64,000 bases of DNA from Plazaster borealis (taxonomy: Eukaryota > Echinodermata > Asteroidea > Forcipulatida > Labidiasteridae). Both the position numbers and the translations under genes were made by a program. Under the pieces are notes generated by a model. It was not told where the DNA came from. It did no database searches and saw only the letters and a list, made by a program, of their open reading frames with translations. The DNA lies in contig CM037461.1 in NCBI GenBank assembly GCA_021014325.1, positions 6,043,501-6,107,500 of the forward strand, in the 5' to 3' direction. Of this stretch, positions 57,801 through 64,000 are shown one piece after another (the first letter of the stretch is position 1; each line of letters begins with the position of its first letter).

Positions 57801-60800
57801 AGCCGGGGATCACCTTAAGGGGATGCGACTTTTTTTTATATATCATATATCAAGTAATGGACCACAAGGGAAACTGACTGGGTAAATATTAAATGATTTT
57901 GGGTTGAACAAAGAAAAATTGACTAGAGTGGGATTTGAACCAACGACCTCCGTCCGGTTTAACGTGCCGGCGCTCTACCAACTGAGCTATCTAGCCCGAT
58001 GTTGGCGGTCTCCCTATTTTGTCAATATCTTTGTTCGGGGGGTGCCAGTCAGAAAGCCATTCAACCGCAAACTGCCGTGTAGCCAGGGATCACACCCATA
58101 CGATACAACCTTGGAAGCGGCAGCCGGGGATCACCTTAAGGGGATGCGACTTTTTTTTTATATATCATATATCAAGTAATGGACCACAAGGGAAACTGAC
58201 TGGGTAAATATTAAATGATTTTGGGTTGAACAAAGAAAAATTGACTAGAGTGGGATTTGAACCAACGACCTCCGGTTTAAGGTGCCGGCGCTCTACCAAC
58301 TGAGCTATCTAGCCCTATGTTGGCGGTCTCCCTATTTTGTCAATATCTTTGTTCGGGGGTGCCAGTCAAAAAGCCATTCAACCGCAAACTGCCGTGTAGC
58401 CAGGGATCACACCCATACGATACAACCTGGGAAGCGGCAGCCGGGGATCACCTTAAGGGGATGCGACTTTTTTATATATATCATATATCAAGTAATGGAC
58501 CACAAGGGAAACTGACTGGGTAAATATTAAATGATTTTGGGTTGAACAAAGAAAAATTGACTACAGTGGGATTTGAACCAACGACCTCCGGTTTAACGTG
58601 CCGGCGCTCTACCAACTGAGCTATCTAGCCCTATGTTGGCGGTCTCCCTATTTTGTCAATATCTTTGTTCGGGGGGTATATGTATATATATATAAATATA
58701 TATTCCCTGCATTGTTATCGAACAATGCATTTACCACTTTTATGGTCCAGTAATCCATCCTTTCATACTATACATCCTTTGTCCTCACCACTTTACTCCT
58801 ACTGGTTCATAGCCACCAATTGTTTCTGAAATATAAACTTTGATTGGCTATAATTTTCCCGCTTCTTTCTGGATCCTTCCCTTAATCCCTTTCCCCTCTC
58901 TTTTTCTATAAATGGATATGTATTTGTTTGTACTTGTTTTATGCCTCTGAAGAAGGTCCGGTCTGGATCGAAAGCTAAGGCCACCTACCCTACTCATTAT
59001 ATCAATTGTCAATTATCAATTATATCACTGGAAATTCGTGGGGGCACTTGCCCCCCCCCCCCAGGCCCCCGTGGCTACGCCGCTGCGAGGGACAACATTG
59101 TGTTGTGCCGTGTCTAAAATTACAAAAACGAGAGTTTTGAACTCAATCTTTTGTTTGATTGTCTTCTTTATCAAATTTAAAAACATGAAAGTTGGATACA
59201 GAATGCATAGATGTCATGAATGAAAAGGGATATTGTCTCTCTGGTCGGAAATAAATGGATTTAAAAGGGTGTAGTCCATCTTTGCGCTGCCAATCGAGTA
59301 CAAGCTTGCGACTAACCTGTAGGGGAATCCCCCAAAACACAGACAATCAGAAACCCGGAAGGCGACGCGTAAAATAAAAAAGTCGCCGCCCCCCAAAAAA
59401 AGTCGCCGCTTTAAAAAAAAAAGTTGCCGCCAAAAAAAAAAAAGTCGCCGCGTGAAAAAAAAAAGTCGCCGCGTGAAAAAAAAAAGTCGCCGCCAAAAAA
59501 AAAGTCGCCGCCAAAAAAAAAAGTCGCCGTGTAAGTGTCCTTTATAGAACACCATACATCCAATGAAACCATTTGGTTTGTAAGACCAGTGCCTGTCCAG
59601 GCTCTACACAAGCTATGTCATTATTATCGTCCTGCTATTTCTTTCAGGTGCTTGTGGTGGCACTAATATTCCCGTTGGAAGCGAACCGGTTAACTTCAAC
59701 TTAGCAGGCTACCCAACCAGCTATCCTCCGTCTCTCGACTGTAACTGGGTGATCGTTGCTCCGGATTTTATGTCAATAATATTACACGTAGGAATAACTG
59801 ATTTTTCAACTGAAGACGGGAAAGACATGGCTGTCCTTCACGGCATTAATCTCTACGGAGACACTGTGTCATTCAAGCTGACTGGATCCATCGATAAACT
59901 GATATCTATAACATTTAACTCATCGCGGAAAGTGTCCTTCAACTTTAGAAGTGATTCATATATTAGTGGACGAGGGTTTCTACTAGAACTTTACAGCAGC
60001 AATAGTAAATTCTCTTGCAAAATTGTTAAATATATATTACGCATAATGACGTCAACGGACCTGGTAAACTCTAATAATAGACGTCAAAAGCTTAGAATAA
60101 ACAGTTACTTTGCTTCCATAATTTCGTCGGCGTTTTCACCTCAACGACGGTGTGAGTGGATTTGTTTTGTAATCCTACAATAAAAGTTAGTTTGTTTGAC
60201 GTTTAGAAAATTAAAACTTTATTAGTACTGCCGGGGTTGGGCATATATTTGTCCATCTCCTCCGATTTGTCCATCTTCTCCATTTCCTTCGAATTTGCTT
60301 TGTCGAGCATGCTCGGTTATGAGCATGTTCGACAAAGCAAGTTTCCATTTTATTGACAATAAACATTGAATGGAAATCAATTGAATTGAATAATCTTTAG
60401 CTTATAATTTATTTTATCGTTGTGTCCGATCACCGCATTTTTTTTTTACTTTTCTAATTAACTTATAATGGATACCTGATGTTACCATCAAAAACATCAG
60501 TTTTGGCAATTTGTTTGCATTCAGTAGATATTAGCTCAATTTAGTGTTGCATTAACATCCTCGCTGGTTGACCATAAGCAACAATTATTCCCAAGCTCAA
60601 CATTTACATGTTTGGAAAATTACATTAGGCATAATGCTGTTTGTGAAACACAAAATAAAAAATAATAAAGAACGAATTTGTTTAATATTGTTTTGAAGGT
60701 ACTGGCAACATATCTTGTCCCGAACCCGATGTTTTTGATTGTGGAGACGGCTCTTGTTTGAAACCAAGAGGAAGATGTGACGGTTTTAAAGATTGCCAAA

Positions 60801-63668
60801 TAAGTGGAGCAGACGAGGATGATTGTGGTGAGAATGTTTCCCTTGTTTGCATTCGAGGCTACAATAGTGCCTACTCAAATCAACGTACTTGCAAGGGAAT
60901 GGGGAACACTCGTGGACGCAGGGTGGCAGCAAATTGTTTAACTAACCCCTACCCCTAATGATACCAAATTATACTAACTAAATTAAAAGTATATGTTGCC
61001 GACAGCCAAAAGGAAAACGCACTGTTTGCACTAATCAACAGCTTTTTTTCAATTAAAGCTCTTTTGGGCATCTCTCTGAAGTTAAAATCTATTTTTTTTT
61101 TTTTTTTTTTTTTTTTTGGAGGAACACAAATGTATCTTATCACGGGAGGCTTAGAGTAGTTTACAGCATGTAGCCCCTGCAGAATGTGTAAACAAAGGCA
61201 TTGGGGTAAAGTATATTCACATTTAAACAGGCTGGTCGTAGGTTTTCATACAACTGAAATTGTCATGTGTGTCTGCGTTGATATGAGAAGGTACTATACA
61301 AACAAATGAAAACATTCTATTAAAACAGTTATTATTAACTAATTTGTGATATTTTACTGTCAGCTAAAGTAGGGCTGTTGGTGTGCAGGGTTGTAAATGC
61401 CATTATGTTCAGAACAACGTAGCAAAGAAAACTGAATGGTATGTCTGCTGCCACCTAGCGTCTATATGACTCCTATTTATGGCCTCGTATGTTATCGAGG
61501 CTTCCCTAAAGGCATCGTACACGTTTGGTAATTTTCAAAGACCAGTGTTCTCACTTGGTGTATCCCAACATATGCATAAAATAACAAGGCTGTGAAAATT
61601 TGGGCTCAATTGGTCATCTAAGTTGCAAGAAAATGATGAAAGAAAAACACCCTTGTTGTGCAAATGTGTGTGCTTTCAGATAGGAATAAAAACTTCTTGC
61701 AAGAAGTTTTGATTGTTTTAGTGAGAAATTACCTCTTTCTCAGAAACTACGTTACTTCAGAGTGAGTCGTTTTTCACAATGTTTTATGCTATCAACAGCT
61801 CTCTGTTGCTTGTTACCAATACTATGCTAATATATATGTTGAGTAATTACCAAACGTGTCAGTGCCTTTAAGGGTTACTTGAATTAAACTGATTTATTCG
61901 ATACGTAGTGGTGTCCACTCATGACTCCGAAACTAACATTATATAAACAAAAGCCGATAAAGGAAACAAGTCTTATACTCGTTTTATACATGTATTGTTT
62001 GCAGATCACTTTCCTTATACACAACAACTTCTCGTAAGTTTTTTGTGCACCAAAAGGGGAAAAAACAAGAAAAGCAAGAAATCATGCCATTTTGATCAAT
62101 ACTCACAACATCAAGACACTAATTATCACACTTTATAATCGTGTTCATTCCTAGGCAATGTTACCTGCCCAGGATCATTTTCCTGTTGGAATTTGTTATC
62201 ATGTGTTCACAATTCCTCAGTCTGTGATGGCACATTAGACTGTCCGGAGGGAGATGACGAAACACCACGAACATGTGGTATGTTTTCTTCCTTTTATGTG
62301 TTTTAAAGGTAGGGTCATAGATTGGTAAACACTCCAAAAACTAATGGCCACAACAACCTACTCGGTGAGAAGCACTGCAGTTGATGATTGTTGATAGTAT
62401 AACCTATTTTGAGAAAAGATTCCCTTCGAAGTAATATGGTTTGGACAAATTTTCACCAACAGACATTTGAGTCTGAGAAACGATTCATTCATGAATCGTT
62501 TTTCAGATTTCTAAGGGTTGTGTCCGTTCACGAAATGCTGCGGCCAGATCTGCTTACCCGCTGTCAACTCGCTAAACGTGAATGGATTTGACACTCTTGT
62601 GAAAATACCGTGACCGTTTTTTTTCTGGTTTCTCAACATGTAGACACTGCATTCAGCTGAAACTTTCACATGTAACTTTTGTATGTACATTTAGTTTTTT
62701 ATGTTGCCTGTAAATCAGCATTACGTTGTCCAAAAACTGTAATAAAATGACCCAATCTTTAATGCTTTAAAACTATTTTATTTTTTCTTCGTAATTTTTT
62801 TGACATTTCTTGTTATTAATTTTGTACAATTGTTATTAAAAAATATATATATTTTCTATTCGTTTATTTATTCATTTCTATATTTATCTGTGTACGTGAT
62901 TTTCTATATTATATTATTACCCTTTTCTCTCTTGAGTGAAGTTATACGAATCCATTTATTTAGTATAGCTTCAACAATAATCAAAATGACATACACTGAT
63001 AAAAAAAAATGCAACAGAAAACAGTGTTGCCATTAAATAGTGTTAAAGGTGCTTGATTGAAAGTTCTCCCCAGGGTAAAGAAGAAATAAATAAATAAATA
63101 AATAAATAAATAAATCATATAAATATCACATGAACCAAATCAACTGAAAAAAAAGGGGCAACACATTTTATAAATGAGTTATTAATTGGTTGGTTAATTG
63201 ATTGATTAGTTAATTGATTGGTTGGTTGATTGGTTGGTTGATTGATCAATTAATGGATCGATTGATCGACCGACCGACCAACCGACCAGGTTTATTTATC
63301 TGTATGAAAAGATAATTCTAATTTACAATTATTGTAAAACACTGTTTGTTTTTTTCATTAATATATTGATTTAACCAAAAATTGTCGGTATTGAGGAAAA
63401 TAAAACAAGCAGTCACTGAAGTTACTTTTTTTGTTAAACTCCTTTCAAAACTTTTCGAATATTTGTTGTTGATCAGGAACTCAAAAGTAGGGCATGTTTA
63501 TTTCTTTTTTTATTCCTAATATGCATATTTTTATATTCATAATGACAAAGCCGACCGATGTCCGACAATGTGTTCTTGCGATGTCTCTGGTGATGGCTAT
63601 GTCGTTCAATGCAACTCGGGGTGGAATCAGGAGACTGTAGGTAACATTGTCGTAAAAACGACACATCT
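45511..63668 (+). CDS. CUB/LDLa/LRR-cap modular protein, partial gene (10 exons)
   Basis: Ten + strand exons join in frame: CUB 45511-45861, LDLa 47491-47625, CUB 48586-48933, LDLa 52846-52983, CUB 54089-54433, LDLa 55104-55238, CUB 59648-60004, LDLa 60699-60827, LDLa 62155-62277, and a Cys-rich exon 63551-63668. All boundaries are phase 1 until the last, which ends in phase 2. LDLa modules followed by an LRR cap occur in relaxin-receptor/GRL101-type GPCRs; with CUBs added, an echinoderm GRL101-like receptor is my best guess, but no 7TM part is in the window. The N-terminus and signal peptide are also missing. Modules 1-3 are recent duplicates, introns included. It is extracellular by domain type. 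Confidence 0.8.
46644..47318. mobile_element. TACG-rich TIR element
   Basis: About 42-bp inverted ends begin CCTGTCACACCATGGCGTAT and continue CGCCTGAACGTATGCC. The 570-bp interior is made of degenerate ATACGTT/GATACGCT words on both strands. The paralogous intron at 52690-52715 reads straight across (ACTGTGCG then TTAGGTCCC), giving the empty site. No coding capacity. Confidence 0.8.
47491..47625 (+). CDS. LDLa module 1 exon
   Basis: 45 codons, phase 1-1. Six Cys in LDLa order: SCPFEDDFDC, NGFCV, ARCDGWRDC, and DEDDCG. The calcium-site residues CDG and DEDDC are kept. There is an insert of about 8 residues before the last acidic run. Confidence 0.85.
48586..48933 (+). CDS. CUB module 2 exon
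   Basis: 116 codons, phase 1-1. Very close to module 1 (YCGSPNITVG, PGGYPSP, DLVYFEG, ISLRFTSD). Two Cys only. Confidence 0.85.
49441..49732 (+). repeat. tRNA-derived SINE, 5' part (continues at 52561)
   Basis: Head with box A GGCCGAGTGGTTTAGAGC and box B GGTTCGAATTCTG, body CCTTGAGCAAGATACTTCAC, CTCCCCAGGGAGCTGAG, and AAAGCGCATTGAGACGTTATT. It is split by a 2.8-kb element; the rest (TGTGAAATGCGCTATATAAG plus ATT repeats) resumes at 52561-52612. Confidence 0.8.
49733..52560. mobile_element. 2.8-kb element with about 650-bp inverted arms
   Basis: Ends GGGTCATTCCATGTCAGACC and GGTCTGACATGGAATAACCC. Arms 49733-50390 and about 51900-52560 are near-perfect inverted copies. TATT at 49729-49732 is duplicated at 52561-52564, and the SINE it entered joins cleanly without it. 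The centre has a tandem pair of about 175 bp (50895-51070, 51070-51250; GCGCGAAGCCATTA) and a small CAGTGGC-ended element near 51724-51910. No transposase. Confidence 0.85.
50895..51250 (+). repeat. Two-unit tandem repeat inside the long-TIR element
   Basis: Both units share GCGCGAAGCCATTA, CATTCTAGATGCTCT, GGTGCAATATGA and TTAAGTACTCATA, with period about 175 bp. Confidence 0.7.
52561..52612 (+). repeat. SINE 3' end (continuation)
   Basis: TGTGAAATGCGCTATATAAG followed by ATT repeats, the 3' tail of the SINE begun at 49441. The tail resembles the LINE tail at 13085-13133. Confidence 0.75.
52846..52983 (+). CDS. LDLa module 2 exon
   Basis: 46 codons, phase 1-1, six Cys. CDG has become CNG (RCNGFFDC), replacing one residue of the calcium site, which may weaken folding. 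DEEDC is kept. Confidence 0.82.
53389..53530 (+). pseudogene. Dead CUB exon related to CUB 5
   Basis: Starts DCGGTNIHVGREPIN after CAGTTCAG, matching the start of the CUB at 59648, then frameshifts and loses similarity after about 100 bp. The flanking intron (CCAATGAAACCATTGGGTTT, AAGACCAGTGCC) also matches that upstream of 59648. Confidence 0.7.
54089..54433 (+). CDS. CUB module 3 (intact) exon
   Basis: 115 codons, phase 1-1. NCGSPHITVG, YPGFYP, DCRWEI, FHFDGTLRDGH, ISLRFTSD. Two Cys only. More diverged from modules 1 and 2 than they are from each other. Confidence 0.83.
55104..55238 (+). CDS. LDLa module 3 exon
   Basis: 45 codons, phase 1-1, six Cys (SCLYEEYFDC, GTCV, ARCDGYLDC, DEDDCG). 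Calcium-site residues kept. Confidence 0.83.
56217..57562 (-). mobile_element. Penelope-like element, 5'-truncated
   Basis: On the - strand: C-terminal coding part (57562-56776), UTR, then a terminal repeat ending near 56217 (CTCTGAAGAAGGTCCGG...CGAAAGC). The 5' part including most of the reverse transcriptase is lost at a TA microsatellite (57560-57576). The terminal repeat recurs inverted at 58705-59003. Confidence 0.8.
56776..57562 (-). pseudogene. Penelope-like ORF fragment with GIY-YIG nuclease
   Basis: Two open segments: 57562-57129, with the RT-thumb/linker pattern (TTFHPELPKLSSIL, PMVAFRRPKNL), and then to 56776 with a Cys-rich knuckle, VYVISCKRC, YVGET, RFANH and KHRESHWI. The last four are the GIY-YIG nuclease of Penelope elements, with Tyr, Arg, His and Glu visible. 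The two lie in different frames, with a shift near 57200 just before the Cys-rich part. A broken copy, no longer active. Confidence 0.8.
57577..58674 (-). repeat. Four tandem 316-322-bp units with a tRNA-like head
   Basis: GGGTTGAACAAAG recurs at 57585, 57901, 58223 and 58539. Each unit holds, on the - strand, a tRNA-like sequence (GCTCAGTTGGTAGAGC as box A, GGTTCAAATCCC as box B). The units are almost identical, so the expansion is recent; the last is cut short. The tRNA-like fold has a mismatch in the anticodon stem, so function is unlikely. Confidence 0.85.
58705..59003 (+). mobile_element. Penelope-like terminal repeat, inverted copy
   Basis: Inverse of 56217-56510 with few changes. Contains TTGATTGGCTATAATTTTCC, CTCTGAAGAAGGTCCGG and TGGATCGAAAGC. 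Together the two copies bracket the fragment and the tRNA-like array. Confidence 0.8.
59648..60004 (+). CDS. CUB module 5 exon
   Basis: 119 codons, phase 1-1, acceptor CTTTCAG and donor GTAAAT. ACGGTNIPVG, YPTSYP, DCNWVI, VSFNFRSD, RGFLLEL. Older and distinct from CUBs 1, 2 and 4. Again only two Cys. Confidence 0.83.
60699..60827 (+). CDS. LDLa module 4 exon
   Basis: 43 codons, phase 1-1, after TTTTGAAG, a poor pyrimidine tract. Six Cys: SCPEPDVFDC, GSCL, GRCDGFKDC, DEDDCG. Confidence 0.82.
61091..61118 (+). repeat. Poly-T tract
   Basis: A T homopolymer of about 28 bases in the intron. Confidence 0.9.
61505..61872 (+). repeat. Family C MITE
   Basis: AAAGGCATCGTACACGTTTG on the left and CAAACGTGTCAGTGCCTTTAA on the right. 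Highly similar to 39518-39887. Confidence 0.75.
62155..62277 (+). CDS. LDLa module 5 exon
   Basis: 41 codons, phase 1-1, acceptor TTCCTAG and donor GTATGT. Six Cys: TCPGSFSC, LLSC, SSVCDGTLDC, PEGDDETPRTC. The classic CDG...DC..GDDE spacing makes it the most canonical LDLa here. Confidence 0.82.
62305..62763 (+). repeat. Family B MITE
   Basis: TTAAAGGTAGGGTCATAG start, ACGATTCATTCATGAATCG centre, AAATGACCCAATCTTTAA end. Confidence 0.75.
63075..63290. repeat. AAAT and TTGATTGGT microsatellites
   Basis: Two neighbouring tracts: about 9 units of AAAT (63080-63115), then TTGATTGGTTGG-type repeats ending in GACCGACCGACCAACC (63181-63290). Confidence 0.85.
63551..63668 (+). CDS. Probable LRR N-terminal cap exon
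   Basis: 118 bp, entering in phase 1 to match LDLa 5 and ending in phase 2 at GTAAGT. Reads ADRCPTMCSCDVSGDGY, VVQCNSGW...IVVKTTHL, fitting the CPxxCxC...VxC pattern of an LRR N-terminal cap. In LGR genes the following 72-bp LRR exons are phase 2. The acceptor (ATGACAAAG) is weak, so the start is less sure. Confidence 0.6.
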
Positions 63669-63770
63669 GTAAGTACACAAACAAAGCTGTTTGCTTCCTT
63701 TCGTTATTGATATGTCTGTCGTTGTTTGCATAAAAACAACGTCTTATTGATTTCTGCTCATATTGTAATA

Positions 63771-64000
63771 GTGTTGTTGTTGTTGTTGTTTGTTTGTTTG
63801 TTTGTTTGTCTGTTTGTTTGTTTGTTTGTTTGTTTGTTTGTTTGTTTGTTTGTTGGGGTGTTGGGGTGTTTGTTTGTTTGTTTGTTTGTTTGTTTGTTTG
63901 TTTGTTCGTTCGTTCGTTCGTTCGTTCGTTCGTTCGTTCGTTCGTTCGTTCGTTCGTTCGTTCGTTCGTTCGTTCGTTCGTTCGTTCGTTCGTTCGTTCG
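63771..64000. repeat. GTTT then TTCG tetranucleotide tracts
   Basis: About 30 units of GTTT with small breaks, changing at about 63905 to an uninterrupted TTCG tract of about 24 units that runs off the window. Confidence 0.95.

Larger units (their letters stand above)
55853..59085. mobile_element. hAT-like element, 8-bp target duplication
   Basis: Ends CAGCGGCGTAGCCA and GTGGCTACGCCGCTG are inverted. CGAGGGAC is present at 55845-55852 and 59086-59093. An 8-bp duplication with CAG...CTG ends is typical of the hAT superfamily. G/C-runs lie near both ends. No hAT transposase inside; it carries Penelope-like and tRNA-like DNA. Confidence 0.8.
55462..59532. mobile_element. Poly-T/GCGGCG TIR element hosting nested insertions
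   Basis: Ends ACACGGCGA...and TCGCCGTGT are inverted. Each arm is an array of GGCGGCGAC or CAAGCGGCGAC separated by runs of 8-14 T (left, 55470-55700) or A (right, 59380-59530). Inner arms GGATTCCCCTACAGGT and complement pair too. Removing the 55853-59085 insertion and its duplication leaves about 830 bp. It lies in the intron between LDLa 3 and CUB 5; the paralogous intron near 53220 lacks it. Confidence 0.75.

Noticed and set aside
57585..58674. CRISPR-like regular repeats
   Set aside because: Units of over 300 bp, nearly identical throughout, with tRNA-like heads in a eukaryotic genome; no spacer pattern.

Overview
This window is animal nuclear DNA, not bacterial or viral. Coding sequence is split into short exons with GT...AG introns, and the introns and spacers are packed with tRNA-derived SINEs, hairpin MITEs, LINE and Penelope-like retroelement pieces and microsatellites. 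The repeat style and the CUB/LDLa/LRR receptor-like gene suggest a marine deuterostome, most likely an echinoderm. That is inference from general character, not from a database match.

Layout. (1) 1-15.3 kb, + strand: a complete ATG101 gene (autophagy initiation, HORMA fold), six coding exons, 219 codons. All splice phases agree, and a 4-codon upstream ORF overlaps the start codon. (2) 15.3-31 kb: no gene recognised. It holds tRNA-like arrays, SINEs, MITEs, a 597-bp TIR element with a TAA target duplication, and an AT-rich tract. (3) 31-41.7 kb, - strand: the last four coding exons of an RNA-binding protein of the A1CF/RBM46/RBM47 type (C-terminal dsRNA-binding domain plus a Pro/Tyr-rich tail). 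Its RRM exons are not present before a gap of exactly 500 N at 43501-44000, which may be an arbitrary scaffold join. One intron carries a hAT-like element that keeps a possible transposase first exon, and an unexplained 275-codon ORF. (4) 45.5-63.7 kb, + strand: a partial gene for a modular extracellular protein. Phase-1 exons alternate CUB, LDLa, CUB, LDLa, (dead CUB), CUB, LDLa, CUB, LDLa, LDLa, followed by a cysteine-rich exon resembling an LRR N-terminal cap that ends in phase 2, as LRR exons of LGR/GRL101-type receptors do. Both ends lie outside the window or in the gap. The CUB-LDLa modules and their introns are recent tandem duplicates, so they serve as internal empty sites for dating insertions.

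Mobile DNA is the most distinctive content. Best examples: a nested structure at 55462-59532 (poly-T/GCGGCG TIR element containing a hAT-like element with an 8-bp target duplication, containing inverted Penelope pLTRs, a GIY-YIG fragment and four tandem tRNA-like units); a 2.8-kb element with about 650-bp inverted arms that split a SINE at a TATT duplication; a roughly 670-bp element built of TACG-rich repeats whose empty site survives in the paralogous intron; and several MITE families that all begin TTAAAGG and share an internal motif.

The three genes show no functional link. ATG101 and the RNA-binding gene point at each other (tail to tail). The receptor-like gene may belong to a different contig.
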